Below, one piece after another: positions 49,442-60,979 of a DNA stretch of 64,000 nucleotides (position 1 is its first letter; each line of letters starts with the position of its first letter). The DNA lies in contig NC_052357.1 of the NCBI RefSeq assembly GCF_009727055.1, positions 91,083,650 through 91,147,649 of the forward strand, given 5' to 3'. This DNA comes from Benincasa hispida. Taxonomy: Eukaryota > Streptophyta > Magnoliopsida > Cucurbitales > Cucurbitaceae. The notes below the pieces were generated by a model, which did not search any database, was not told the DNA's origin, and saw only the letters and a program-made list of their open reading frames with translations. Made by a program: the position numbers and the translations under genes.

Positions 49442-51440
49442 CATCGTGCAGTCGAAAGGGAAGCAATCGCTGATGATCGCATTGTGTAGACAATCAGGTA
49501 AGTGATCAACGGTTGATCGCATCGTGTTGAAGATCGGTTTGGTCAGCAAGCTTTATCGCTTAGTAATTGACTAAACGATCGCTTAGTAACGCAAGGTAAA
49601 TCGTTTGCCTGTCGTCGCGTTAAGTGATTGCATAGGCGATCATTTTGATTAGCAAGCTTCATCGCTTAGTAACTAACTAAACGATCGCTTAGTAACGAAA
49701 GGTAAATCGTTTACTTATCACCGCGTTGAGCGATCGCATAGACGATCAGGCTTCGTTGCCTCGTTGTCGTCTACGCGATCGTTTAATTTTTCTCCTATCG
49801 TCTAGTTTGCGCTGGACGACTGTCTACCTACGACATTTACTACACGATGGAGTCCTCCTAGCGATTCAAGACCCGGTTCGCTTGTGAACCCATTTGCTCG
49901 ATGAAAAATGTAATAGATAGAGTTATTTCATTCCGGTTTTGTAAAGGCTCATCCCGATCCATTACTCTTTTATTTATTATATGCAATGTATGTTTTTAAT
50001 ATGTCATATGGTATGCATATATAGATAAATCCCACTTTAGGTCATGCATATTCTCTTTATTATAAGTGTTATAGTTGAGAGAAGCATGTTTTAATTTACA
50101 TAAATGCATGCTTATGCATCATATAATATAAGAGTTATATTTATGTATGCTTTATTATTTTTTTTTAATGTTATATTTATAAGCGTTATAAATACTTCGT
50201 TATGTGAGATGAGTGTTTTAGTTGTTTATTTTATAAATGGTTATAAAATGAAATTAGAACTAAAATAATTAGTAAAAGATTAATATGTAGCAAGTCTATC
50301 TATAGTAGACCTTTTGTTGAAGGCGGGTTCTGTCTAGGCTGGGGTATTTAAGATGATGGCAACGGAACACCCCTATTTGGAAACCTATTTGGAAACCTAC
50401 CTGGAAAGGTAATTTAGATAGATTTGATGCATGCATGCAAACTAAGGCCAGTCCATTAAAGAGTTTAATGTGACTACTTGTATTTGTTTTTTTTTTTGTT
50501 TTTGTTTTTTTTTAATTTATTTCAAAGACAAAAGTTGTTTTTTAACAAACTTTATAAATGACTTAGATCATAATCAGTAGCCGGATTGTCTAGGTTAATA
50601 AACCCCTAGGTAGAACATTCAGTGGGAGGTTCTTAGGGCATTTGATGCCTCATTTTTACCTTTTGTGTTTCTCCCTCATAGTCCACACCGTGAGATCTAC
50701 CCTCGGCCTAGAGGCAACTTTGGCGTGTCCCCCCAATGGATGGTGTTTGGGTAGGTCAATATTAAGGGGGATGGAAAGAGTGTTCATAGTAAGTGGGAGT
50801 GGGAAGTGCGACAACATATCCCTCGGTCTCCCTCGTTAGATTGAATAAAGTTTCTGCGCATCGCCTCATGGCACCCTGGGTGTGTCCTCCTGTAGGATGG
50901 TTGTTTTGTTCGTTTCTTTATTTGATCTCCTGTAAGAGGATAAGGTTACTTAGTCTCTTGTCCTAATCTGTCTTTTTCCCTACGGTGAGTGTATTAGGGC
51001 GGGACTCTAGGGCCGGAAACGAGGGGTTACTAACGTAGAATTGTTAAGGGTTAACTATTCTGGACCGAACAAATGGTGGCTATTAGGTTTAGTTCCAAGA
51101 GTTGGTTCTGCCTAATGGTTGAGAATGTCTCATCCCAGTGAAAGGTCATCCGATCACCCCACCGGTGATGTTTGTCCTGCCTTACTGGGGCATCATTGCA
51201 AAATAGAAGTCTTTTCACTTAGGGTACTTGGAATCTGTTTTGCTAAAAATTAATTGGCTAATTAAAATGTGGGTTTTGCAAAGTCTTATAAAAGGTTATT
51301 CATTTTTTTTCAGGTATGACGGTACTTAGTTATGGCTACGTGCACATAGGTAGTTAAAGTCAGAGATTGAGCAAAAGGGTTCTCTCTTGACTAGCAGTTG
51401 ACATTGGGATTTAACCACAGTAGGGTTATTCTCAACTAAG
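49442..51440 (+). other. Internal region of the non-coding element
   Basis: Begins with GATCGCAT/CGATCGCTTAG motif repeats (49450-49870), continues as AT-rich DNA, then a GC-richer tract (50640-51200). No open frame with recognisable product. The short frame 50642-50839 has no family features. Confidence 0.6.
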
Positions 51441-52031
51441 GAACAATTTTAATGTTTTATGATAAAAACAACTTTACATGTTTTCTATGTTTTTTTTTAA
51501 AGAAAGTCATTGTATGACTAGTTTTACTTGAAACTTGATACTGAAGGACATTTGAGAATGTATCCGAGCAGCTTGATACTGAAGGACATTTTGAGAAGGT
51601 ATCTGAGTAAAAGTACCTAAGGCATGACGATACTTCTTTTACATAAGAATCGGTTTTCTTGTCACTCACCAGGGTAGCAAGCTCACCTCGTTTTCAAATG
51701 TTTTTCTTCCTAGGTAGCGAAAGTTGAGGAGTTCCAGGGTGCTGTTAAGGTCAAGGTCTGCCATAAGCCACAGTCATACTTCCGGAGGGTTTTAAAAGTT
51801 ATTGATGTAAACTTTGTAGTTAAGTCTTAGAGTTGTTAAATACTACATTATTGTAAAAAAAAATGGGCGTGGGCCTACTTAATCAGTTGTTGTTATCTCC
51901 TTGACTTAAAGTTTACTAAGAGTAAAGAGGTTCAGATGGACAGTAGGTATCACAAAAGGGTGGTATCTGCGGTCCCTCACGCCTCTCCTCGAGCTCAGAA
52001 GTGCAGGCTCGGGGCGGGGTGTGACAATAAG

Positions 52032-53651
52032 TGTTAGAATTAGCATGCAATTAGCGAAAGAAATCAGGATCATTAAGCACTCTAATTCATCAATTTTTTA
52101 GCATCTAAGTAAGCATGCTTATAAGGTAAAAAGAGGGTTTCTAAACATACCTTTGAAGAACCTCTTCAATGCACAATATTAGCTTTAATCTCCACTCCAA
52201 ATAGTTGTAGACCACCGGTTGATATTCCCTACTATTCTCTTGAACCTTAGATTGAATTATGGAATTCAAAATGAGTTGGATCTTTGGGAATTTTGGAGAA
52301 TTTTTCTGGTATAACAGCTAAAGGATGAAGAACTTTTCTTCCACCACTTCAGCTTCGAAATTCCAGATGCATGGCCCTCAATCTCAGCTGAAATGAGTTG
52401 TTTTTGTTCACTTTTCTCATGCAATTAGATTACATTATAGATTGACACCACCTCCTTGCAATTTTGAGTGGAATTTTTGGTATTGAAAGTGAAACAAACC
52501 CCCTAAGTGAAATCAATTAAAAACCAATTTAATTCAAAACTAATTTCACATTAAAAATCAATTCTCACATTTTAATTTAATTTTCTAAATCTTAAATTAA
52601 AACAAAATTGATTTTATTATTTAATTTTTCATAAAAATCAAAATTTCAAATTGTAATTAAAGTTTATTTATCTAATTAAATAATTTAATTAATTAAAATA
52701 ATTTAATATCCAATATTAAATGATTAAAACACTAGTTCTATAAACATGAATCTCTATTCATGTAATTGAAATTTAAATCAAATTTAAACATTATCCAATT
52801 CTCAAATTTCGTTTAATTCATCAATTAAACATGTAATTATATCGTATATAATTACTGATTCCTTTAATTCAAATTTGAACATTTCAAATTTACTCATCAC
52901 TCTATTCTAAGGTTTAGTCCATTTATGAGCTAGTAGGGGACCTAATGGACCTACAGATCATGGGCTCCAATGATTCGAGATTAATTGGCTAAACCTTTAA
53001 ACCGAATTAATCACCATTCGTTAACTACTGGGTCACTCAACTAAAGCCCAGCAATTGCACTTCCCTCACTGTAGATATATTTGATATTTTTGTCCACTTG
53101 ATTTAACCGTAATCAGTAAGTCGACCCTTCACAGGTTGTTCGTAATAATAGCTGGATCAAAATGTCGTTTCACCGTTGAGATTACATCTTGCTCCTTAAG
53201 TTTCACTGATCCTTTAATGAACAATTGGTTTCTAATCCAATGACCAAACTGAATCCCTCTTGGGCCAGTGAGAGGGTGGAACCCTTTGTTCAAGACCTAG
53301 AATCAATACTTTAAGAGAACAACTTCTTTACTATCCCTAAAAGTGGGTAGGAGTAAATTCCTTCTTGCACCCTATGTCCACAACTATCTACCCGATCTTA
53401 CCCCTGAAATGGAAGGCTGATTGAGCCAGCACTGTTGAGCCAATCCTCACCTATGAAAATCTAAGGATGATCTCGAATAAACAGAAGCTCATAATTAACT
53501 CAAGATTAAGATCGAGTTACCTAAGTCATCATTTTGAAACAGTCGGTCTTAAATACTAAACAACGTTATAAAGTAAGAATGACTTATTTCTTGGTCTAGT
53601 CTTATACAAACTCATTGCATAGAATGGCTCCACTCGCATATTTCCATATGA
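52032..53651 (-). mobile_element. Truncated LTR, family A3
   Basis: Similar to 47625-49441 from its left edge (TGTTAGAATTAGC...CACTCTAATTCAT) through the CTAGTAGGGGACCT and TTCACAGGTTGTTCG blocks. The other end is cut by the Athila-like element beginning at 53657. Its left edge directly follows the ATAAG target duplication of the preceding element. Confidence 0.8.
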
Positions 53652-53656
53652 ATGAT

Positions 53657-55322
53657 TGATAACGGGCAGAAATGCACATTATTATAGCTTAAAGTTATAA
53701 AACAATGCAGGATTGTGATGGTAAAAATAGACAACATTGCATCCAAAAGCATGAAGTTCACAACATTGCGAACACATGCGTCCATTGCATTAAAACAGCT
53801 AACTTATGTATTTTATGCAGGAAAATGCGTTGACGCAAGGTTGAAATGCGATCCAAAGAAATTAACGTCCGAGCGCATTAAGAGATTGCGACCGCAAGGC
53901 TATGCGATCGTTTGCGCTCGCAAAAATCTGCTCAAAGAGGTGGCCACATAAAGCCGACGCATCAAGGTGGGCACATCTGGGTGAAAGCTTAATAAATCAT
54001 GATGGGCCAGAAAGCTGATGACGGTCGATTTCAAATTAAGTTGACAAGCCATTAACGACCTACTGTAGCAAGTACACTCAACTTTTCGGTGACAAATATT
54101 CAGCGCATCAGATAGAGAATTAATGTCATGCCATCAGTGCAATCATAAGAGAGAAAAAGCTCTTCACCTTGAAGCTTTATAAATACCGAAGGCCATCTTC
54201 AGTGAAGAAGTTCGCTCAATTTACAAAATTCACCATATAGCTACAAGTTAGCCTTGTTCATAGTTTTTCTTTTACTTAGAAGACGGAAGCGAGTGAAGGG
54301 AGATTACACCGAGAGATCGTCTCGATGAACTCGGAAGAGTGTCGGAGCGTCGAAATCAGAGAGAGGGCCAACTCTTGCGGAAGCAAGAACATCTTTTGGA
54401 CAGAATAGAGATAACAGTGTAAAAGCCTTGGGAAGCAAGATATTGCTACCAGGCTCTCTACCCTTATTTTCTATTGTCATTTTGTACTCTGAACTTATTT
54501 ATAAAAATGGAAATTGCATCTTTATATCTGTCCACTCTCTGTACATTACGCATGAGTAGCTAAATTTGTCAAATGGGTTGAGAAGCACTTAGCTAACATA
54601 ACCCGAGATCTTCATTCTATGCTTGTATTATGTATGCGTCATTCCTCCATTAGAGATACTCGGGAGGGTAGTCCAAGGATAGAATCTAGGCTTGGAAAAG
54701 TTAAATTAGAATCTAGGCTCGGGTGAGTCAGATTAGAACCGCATAATCAATAGATAGAAGCTTAGAAATAAGCTCTGTTTTCTATTAACGCATCACATGC
54801 ACCCTAGAGATAGGATGTGATTGTATGCAGTCACCTTGTCCTTGTATGCATCGTCATCGCATAGGCAAGAAGTAGAGACTTAGGAATAAGTTCTATAGAC
54901 ATTATCGCATTCATCGCATGCGTCCTAAAATTAGGAGTTATCGCATTTGCATTGGAAAATGATTTGCTGTCGCATGAGTGTAATATGATCGCATAGCTTG
55001 AATAAATTCTCGGGAAACGCTAGCTAAAGACCTTCTCAACCCGTTCCTCCGCATACTCAGTGTTTCTGTCGCATAATTACTCTTTTCTCAAATCCACTGC
55101 ATATTTTTTATACCTTAAACAACAAACCAACCAAACCATTGATTTAATTATTATCGCAAAGTGATCTAAAATTTTCCATCGCATACTGTTTTCCTTAGTC
55201 CCTGCTTACCAGGCAACTCAGTAGGATTTATACTTGGGTTTTACTGAGAAAACTTGCATGCACAATGCATTCTCCACCATTGCATTCTACTCCATTATTT
55301 CATCACATAACTCCACGCATCA
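53657..55322 (+). repeat. 5' LTR of the Athila-like element
   Basis: 1666 bp, TGATAACGGGCAG...CCACGCATCA. The small open frame at 53715-53951 occurs again in the 3' LTR (63746-63979) and is an LTR artefact, not a gene. Confidence 0.92.
54178..54185 (+). promoter_or_regulatory. TATA box of the Athila-like 5' LTR
   Basis: TATAAATA in GCTTTATAAATACCGAAGG. The same box is present inverted at 59328-59335 in the nested solo LTR, supporting a conserved LTR promoter. Confidence 0.65.
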
Positions 55323-55328
55323 AGTTTT

Positions 55329-55346
55329 TGGCACCGTTACTAAGGA
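55329..55346 (+). other. Primer-binding site, decayed tRNA-Asp type
   Basis: TGGCACCGTTACTAAGGA, six bases after the LTR end. As I recall it, the Athila site is TGGCGCCGTTGCCGGGGA. The five differences are all C-to-T or G-to-A. Confidence 0.8.
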
Positions 55347-55491
55347 CTTCGGCAATACATTGTGCTAACGGTAATTTTTTGATTTTCTTTACAGCTTTCA
55401 ATCTCTGGCAAATTACAACCCAAAGATTGAAAGAATGTTCTGACGAAGATTGAGACACAACTGCCAACAACAACAATAAGAGAAAGATAAC

Positions 55492-56640
55492 ATGGCAGAA
55501 CAACCTGGAAATGGAGCACCAAACGAAAATAATGTCATGGCGAATCCCATTCTATTGGCGAACAACCGCAATATGCCCATTCGGGACTATGCATCGCCCA
55601 ACCTTTATGCTTTCTCCCTAGGAATCATGAGACCCGCTCTTGACGGATCAAGATTCAAAATGAAACCGGTGATGCTGCAGATGATCTAAATTGTCGGACA
55701 GATTGGTGGTAGGCGTGGCGAGGATCCGCACACCCACCTCCGGAGTTTCATTGAGATCTACAACACGTGTGTGTTCCCTAACATCTCCAATGAGAAGGTT
55801 CGACTAACTTTGTTTCCATTTTCGTTGTGTGACCAAGCACGAAAATGGGCTTATTCTCTTGAATCAGGAGATTATATCATAGGAGCAAGTAATTGAGAAG
55901 TTTATGAAGAAGTACTTCCCTCCAATGGAGAACGCAAGAAGCAGGAAGTTGATCACAAATTTTGAACAAGATACTGACGAATTGCTCAACGACGCTTGGG
56001 CGAGGTTTAAAAGACTGGTAAGAGATTGCCCGCATAACGGCTTACCAGACTGCTTACAGATGGAGATTTTCTACCATGGATTAAACCCTGCATCGCAGAC
56101 GACTGCCGATGCGACAACAACTAGAGGTCTGCTGGATAAAACTTATGATGAGGCCAAGAATATCCTTGATCATATTTCTAAAAGTCATGAAGATTGGAGA
56201 GAAAGCGATCAAAGATTGAGAATCAAGGACAGTGACGTGAATAATAGGGCCATCGCATCCCTTCAGAGTCAAATGACTGTGATGATGAACTTGATACAGG
56301 GAATCACAATCAATAGCCCAGCAATGCATAGTGGGCAAGTGAACGCAATCAACCAGACGATCACAAGTTGTGCTACTTGCGGTGAAGGACATCAAATAGA
56401 GGAATGCCTGAGAAACCCACAGTTAGTCTATTTTGTGAAGAATAATCCATTCTCTAACACATACAACCCTGGGTGGAGAAACCACCCCAACTTCGCGTAG
56501 AAAAATCAACAGCAAAATTTTCAATCAGTGGCGTAAAAAAAAAGGCCACTCGGATTTTTCCCGCGAACCAATGGTCAAACGCATAATCAAGCTAGCAGTT
56601 CGCAGGCGCCGCAATCTTCCACTTTGGATAGTTAGTTAAA
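55492..56640 (+). pseudogene. Athila-like gag
   Basis: ATG at 55492 (MAEQPGNGAPNENNVMANP). The conserved MPIRDYASPNLYAF and 'IMRPALDGSRFKMKP' segment precedes a stop at 55687. Reading continues with SFIEIYNTCVFPNIS and 'LCDQARKWAYSLESGD', then in a new frame from 55904 (KKYFPPMENARSRKLITNF, 'ARFKRLVRDCPHNGLP', MEIFYHGLNP). The zinc knuckle CATCGEGHQIEEC (CX2CX4HX4C) lies at about 56371-56409. At least one stop and one frameshift. Confidence 0.9.
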
Positions 56641-57059
56641 GAAATACATTAAAAAGAATGAAATAGTGCTTCAAAACCAAGCGATGTCTATCCGCAACCT
56701 AGAAATTCAGATAGGCTAGATTGCGGGCGAACTCAAGAATAGACCGCAAGGGGTCCTGCTGAGTTCAACGGAACTCCCACGCAACCCAGGGGGTACGAAA
56801 AAAGAGCAATGTCAACTTGTGACATTGCGGAGCGGAAAGACTGTGGTAGGGGAGAAAAAAGAGCTTAGCCGGACTACTCCAATTGCACTGGAACCAGAGA
56901 TTGCAGTAACTCAGGAGAAACAAAAGAAAAAGAGGCAATGGAACCAAAGATTGCGTCCACCTCAGAGCCAAAAAACAAGGGACCGTGAGAATACAGCTGC
57001 TACCATTCCCTCAAAGACTCAAATAGAAGAAAAATGATGAGGTACAGTATCAACGCTTC

Positions 57060-57980
57060 ATGAATATGTTAAAACAGTTGCATATTAATATTACGTTCAC
57101 TGAAGCAATTGAGAAGATGCTCGCATATGCGAAGTTTCTAAAGGATATGGTGACAAAAAAAAGAGGCACTGGAAAGTTCGCAACGGTGGCTTTGACGCAG
57201 AGTTCAAAATCTATAATCCCACCGAAAATACGCGACCCTGGAAGTTTCACTATACCTTGCTTTATTGGAGGATTATACATCGGTCAAGCGCTATGCGACC
57301 TTGAGGCCAGCATCAACTTGATGCCCTTGTCAATTTTCAAGCAGTTGAATGTGAGGTAGCTTGCGCTTACGATAGTGACTTTTCAATTAGCAGATATATC
57401 TCTTGTGCATCCAGAGGGGAAGGTGAAGGATGTTCTTGTTACAATCAACAAATATATATTACCAGCAGACTTCATCATCCTGGACTATGAAGTAGACAAA
57501 GATGAGCCCATCATCCTGGGGCGACCATTTTTATCTACCGGTCGCGCCCAGATTAATGTGTACAAAGGAGAGATCACACTGAGCGTGAATAGACAGAAGC
57601 TCAGGTTTGAGATTATCCAAGCCATGAAATATCTTGATGAAGAAGACCTCAATGAATTCGACGATGAACAAAGTTTGAATGAAGAAGAGAAGCCTGAAGA
57701 TGAAAATGAAGATGAGGATGCGATTGAATCCATTGTAGTATGCAATGCGATCACAGAAAAAACAATTAAAGAAGATGAGATGATCACATCCCAAGATGAT
57801 AAGCCAGCAGTGAATGAAGAAAGAAAAACAACAAAACCATCCTTGGAATAACCATCAACAATAGGGTTGAAGACCCTTCCTAACCACCTGAAGTATGTGT
57901 TCCTGGAGCAGAATGAAAAGCTACCTGTAATCATTTCCTCTACACTTAATGAAGACCAAGAAAATGCACTGCTGAGCATT
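57060..57980 (+). pseudogene. Athila-like aspartic protease region
   Basis: Upstream helices (LHINITFTEAIEKML, YAKFLKDMVTKKRG) lead to PCFIGGLYIGQALCDLEAS and INLMPLSIF. The family's active-site DxG position reads Asp-Leu-Glu, so the catalytic Gly is lost. An in-frame stop at 57357-57359 interrupts the frame, which then continues to 57851 with VDKDEPIILGRPFLSTGRA and a Glu/Asp-rich tail. Confidence 0.85.
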
Positions 57981-58149
57981 CTAAGAAAGTATGTAAAAGC
58001 AATTGGCTAGACGCTCACATATATTAGAGGAATCAGCCCTGCATATTGCATGCATAGGATTCGTCTTGAAGAGAATCACACGAATATCAACACAGACTCA
58101 ACCCTGTGATGAAGGAGGTCGTAAAGAAGGAGATAATAATGTGGTTAGA

Positions 58150-59839
58150 TGATGCATTATTTTATGAAGTGAAATTATGGAATGAGATGCGGTGATGGAA
58201 ATGCATTGAGCAACAAGTTTTCTCTGTGGAATCCAAGTATAAATCCCACTGAGTTTCCTGGTAAGTCCAGGGTCGAACTCAGAGACTAGGAAAAACAGTA
58301 TGCGGTGATAATTTCTAAGAAGACCTTGCGGTGACCAACTAAATCAAATAGTTGTTTGTGTTGTTGGTTGCGGTGTAAAAGTAAATGTAGGCGGCGGATT
58401 TGAGAAAGGTTCGATTATGCGATAGATACACTGAGTATGTGGGGGAACGGGTTGAGAAGGTCTTTCACTAGCGTTTCCCGGTAATGCATCAAACTATGCG
58501 ATCATGCTACATTCATGCGACAACATATCATTTTCCAATGCAAATGCAGTGTTCCTAGTTCTATGACGCATGTGTTGAATGCAACAATTTCCATAGAGCT
58601 TATTCCTAAGTCTCTACTATTTTCCTATGCGATGATGCAAGATGCACACAAAGACAAGGTGACTACACACAATCATATCCTATCTCTAGGATGCATGTGA
58701 TGCGTTAATAGCAAATAGTGCTTATTCCTAAGCTCCTATCTCTTGATTATGCGTTCTAACCCGACTCTCCTGAGCCTAGAATCTAACCTGACTTTTCCAA
58801 GCCTAGATCCTGTCCTTAGACTACTCTCCCGAGTATTTCTAATGGACGAATGAAGCATACATAATACAAGACAATCGCATAGAATAAAGATCCCCAGTTA
58901 TGCTAGCTAAGTGCTTCTCAACCCATTCAACAGATTTAGCTACTCATGCGGAATAAACAGAGAGTGAAAAGATATAAAAAAGTAAATTCCATTTCTATAG
59001 ATAAGTTTGAGTACAAAATGACAATGGAAGATAAAGATAGAGAGCCTATTAGCAATCTCTTGCTTCTCAAAACCTTTACACTGCCAACTCTATTCTGTTC
59101 AAAAGATATTCCTGCTTCCGCAGGAGTTGGCCCTCTCTCTGATCTCGACGCTTCCGACACTCTCTCAAATTCACTAGAACGATCTATCGGCAAAATCTCG
59201 CTTCTTCCGCTTCCGCCTTATAATAAAAGAAAATCTAAGAACAAAGCTATTCTAACTATAGAGAAAATTATCTAAGAATCTGAACTATTTGAACTCGCTG
59301 AACCCCTTTTCTGAAGGTTGCCTTCGGTATTTATAGAGCTTCGGGGTGAAAGGTGGCTTCTCTCTTATGATTGCATAGATAGGATGGCTTTAATTCTCTG
59401 ACTGATGTGTCGAATATTTGTCACCGAAAAGCTGAGTGTACTTGTTATCGTTAGCGACTTGTCAACTTAATTCGGATTCGATCGTCATCAGCTTTCTGTC
59501 CCATCATGATAAATTATACTTTTCACCCAGATGTGCCCACCAAGTTGCGTCAGCTCTATGCGACAATCCTTTTTTAGCAGATGTTTGCAAGCATAAATCA
59601 CCGCAAAGTCTTGCGGTAACGCTGCGCTGGACCATTGATTTCTAGTGATCGCACTTTTCGCCTTGCGTCAACACATATTTTGCACAAAAATACACAAGTT
59701 AACTTATGGGATGGACGCATGCGACCACAATGTTATGAACTTAATGCTTTTTGGATGCAATCTAACATATTTTATCAACGCAAATCTTCATTGTTTAATA
59801 ACTTAGCACTGTAATAACGTGCATTTCTGCCCGTTATCA
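58150..59839 (-). mobile_element. Solo LTR of the same Athila-like family, inverted, within pol
   Basis: The minus strand reads TGATAACGGGCAG at 59839 to ...TGCATCA at 58150, 1690 bp, matching the 5' LTR end to end. Perfect target duplication TTAGA at 58145-58149 and 59840-59844. It interrupts pol just before the RT domain. Confidence 0.95.
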
Positions 59840-60979
59840 TTAGACACGGGCATCATCTATCCAATAGCTGACAGCACATGAGTTAGCCCCGTGCAATGTA
59901 TGCCGAAGAAAGGAGGGATGATGGTAGTCCTTAATGCAGATAACGAACTGATACTACAAAGGACCGTCATGGGATGACAAATTTGCACAGACTACCGCAA
60001 ATTAAATGCGGTAACAAAGAAGGATCATTTCCCTTTACCTTTTATCAACCAAATGCTAGATCGCCTAGCTAGAAATGACTTCTACTGCTTCTTGGATGGG
60101 TATGTTGGCTATAACCAGATCATGATTGCTCTTGAAGATCAAGAAAAAACTACATTCACCTGCCGGTATGGAACATTTGGGTTTCGACGCATGCTATTCG
60201 GCCTCTGTAATGTGCCGAGCAGTTTCCAAAGGTGTATGATGGCCATCTTTTCTGAATATCTCGAAGACTCTGTAGAAATATTCATGGACGACTTCTCAGT
60301 GTATGGGCAAACATACAAAGTCTGTATTAACAATCTAGAGAAGATATTGAAAAGATGTGAAGAGACGAACCTTGTGCTTAATTGGGAGAAATGCCATTTC
60401 ATGGTGAAGGAAGGCATTGTGCTTGGGCACAAGGTCTCCAAGGATTGGTTGGAGGTGAACAAGGTAAAAATTGAAGCGATTGAAAAGCTCCCACCTCCAA
60501 CGAATGTAAAGGTTGTCAGGAGCTTCTTGGGACATGCTGGATTTTATAGACGTTTTGTCAAAGACTTTTCAAAGATTGCATGACTACTAAGTGCGTTGAT
60601 GGAGGTAGATAGAAATTTTGACTTTGATGACCAATGCCTCAACGCATTCATGATTTTGAAGGACGCATTGACAATCGCATCTGTGTTGATCGCACCAGAC
60701 TGGACACAACCCTTTGAATTAATGTGCAACGCAAGCGGTTATGTGATGGGAGCAGTGCTGGCGCAGAAGAGAAAAACAATACTACATCCCATCGCATATG
60801 CGAGCAAAACCTTGAATTCTACTCAAACAAACTACACCACCACAGAAAAAGAATTGCTTGTGGTGATATTTGCGTTGGAGAAATTCAGAGTTTATTTGCT
60901 GGGAACTAAAGTGCTCATTCACACTGACCACTCGGCGATAAAATATTTGATGACAAAGAAAGATGCAAAGCGAGATTGA
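59840..60979 (+). pseudogene. Athila-like reverse transcriptase and RNase H
   Basis: After the solo LTR the RT N-terminus reads VPKKGG-like and CTDYRKLNAVTKKDHFPLPF in broken frames. 60053-60583 then gives the palm: RYGTFGFRRMLFGLCNVPSS, and 'EIFMDDFSVYG', where the YVDD equivalent is FMDD, normal for this group. RNase H at 60596-60979 has ASGYVMGAVLAQK, TTTEKELLVVIFALEKFR and 'HTDHSAIKYL'. A stop separates the two domains near 60581. Confidence 0.9.

Larger units (their letters stand above)
45109..51440 (+). mobile_element. Large non-coding LTR element (LARD-like), 3' truncated
   Basis: A 2115-bp LTR (45109-47223, TGTTAGGG...CCTTCA) is followed by a Met primer-binding site and then about 2.4 kb of internal DNA (47224-47624 and 49442 to about 51440) with no gag/pol similarity. 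No 3' LTR of the family is present before the outer element resumes, so the 3' end is lost. The right boundary is approximate. Confidence 0.7.
42982..52026 (+). mobile_element. Large LTR-type element (TGTGAA...TGTGACA) with nested insertions
   Basis: Starts TGTGAAACCCGG (42982) and ends GGCGGGGTGTGACA (52026). ATAAG is present on both sides (42977-42981 and 52027-52031), a perfect 5-bp target duplication. The edges resemble LTRs of Tekay-type gypsy elements. No gag or pol was found between them. It is split by the non-coding element at 45109 to about 51440. About 120 bp next to the split is present twice (about 44985-45108 and 51495-51625), so it is either a rearranged solo LTR or the outer parts of two LTRs. 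Confidence 0.75.

Noticed and set aside
53715..53951. 78-aa frame repeated at 63746-63979
   Set aside because: Repeated only because it lies in the 5' and 3' LTRs of one element. No recognisable protein, and its position is at the LTR start.
57485..57979. 164-aa minus-strand frame rich in Ser
   Set aside because: It is the mirror of the Glu/Asp-rich tail of the Athila-like protease on the plus strand.
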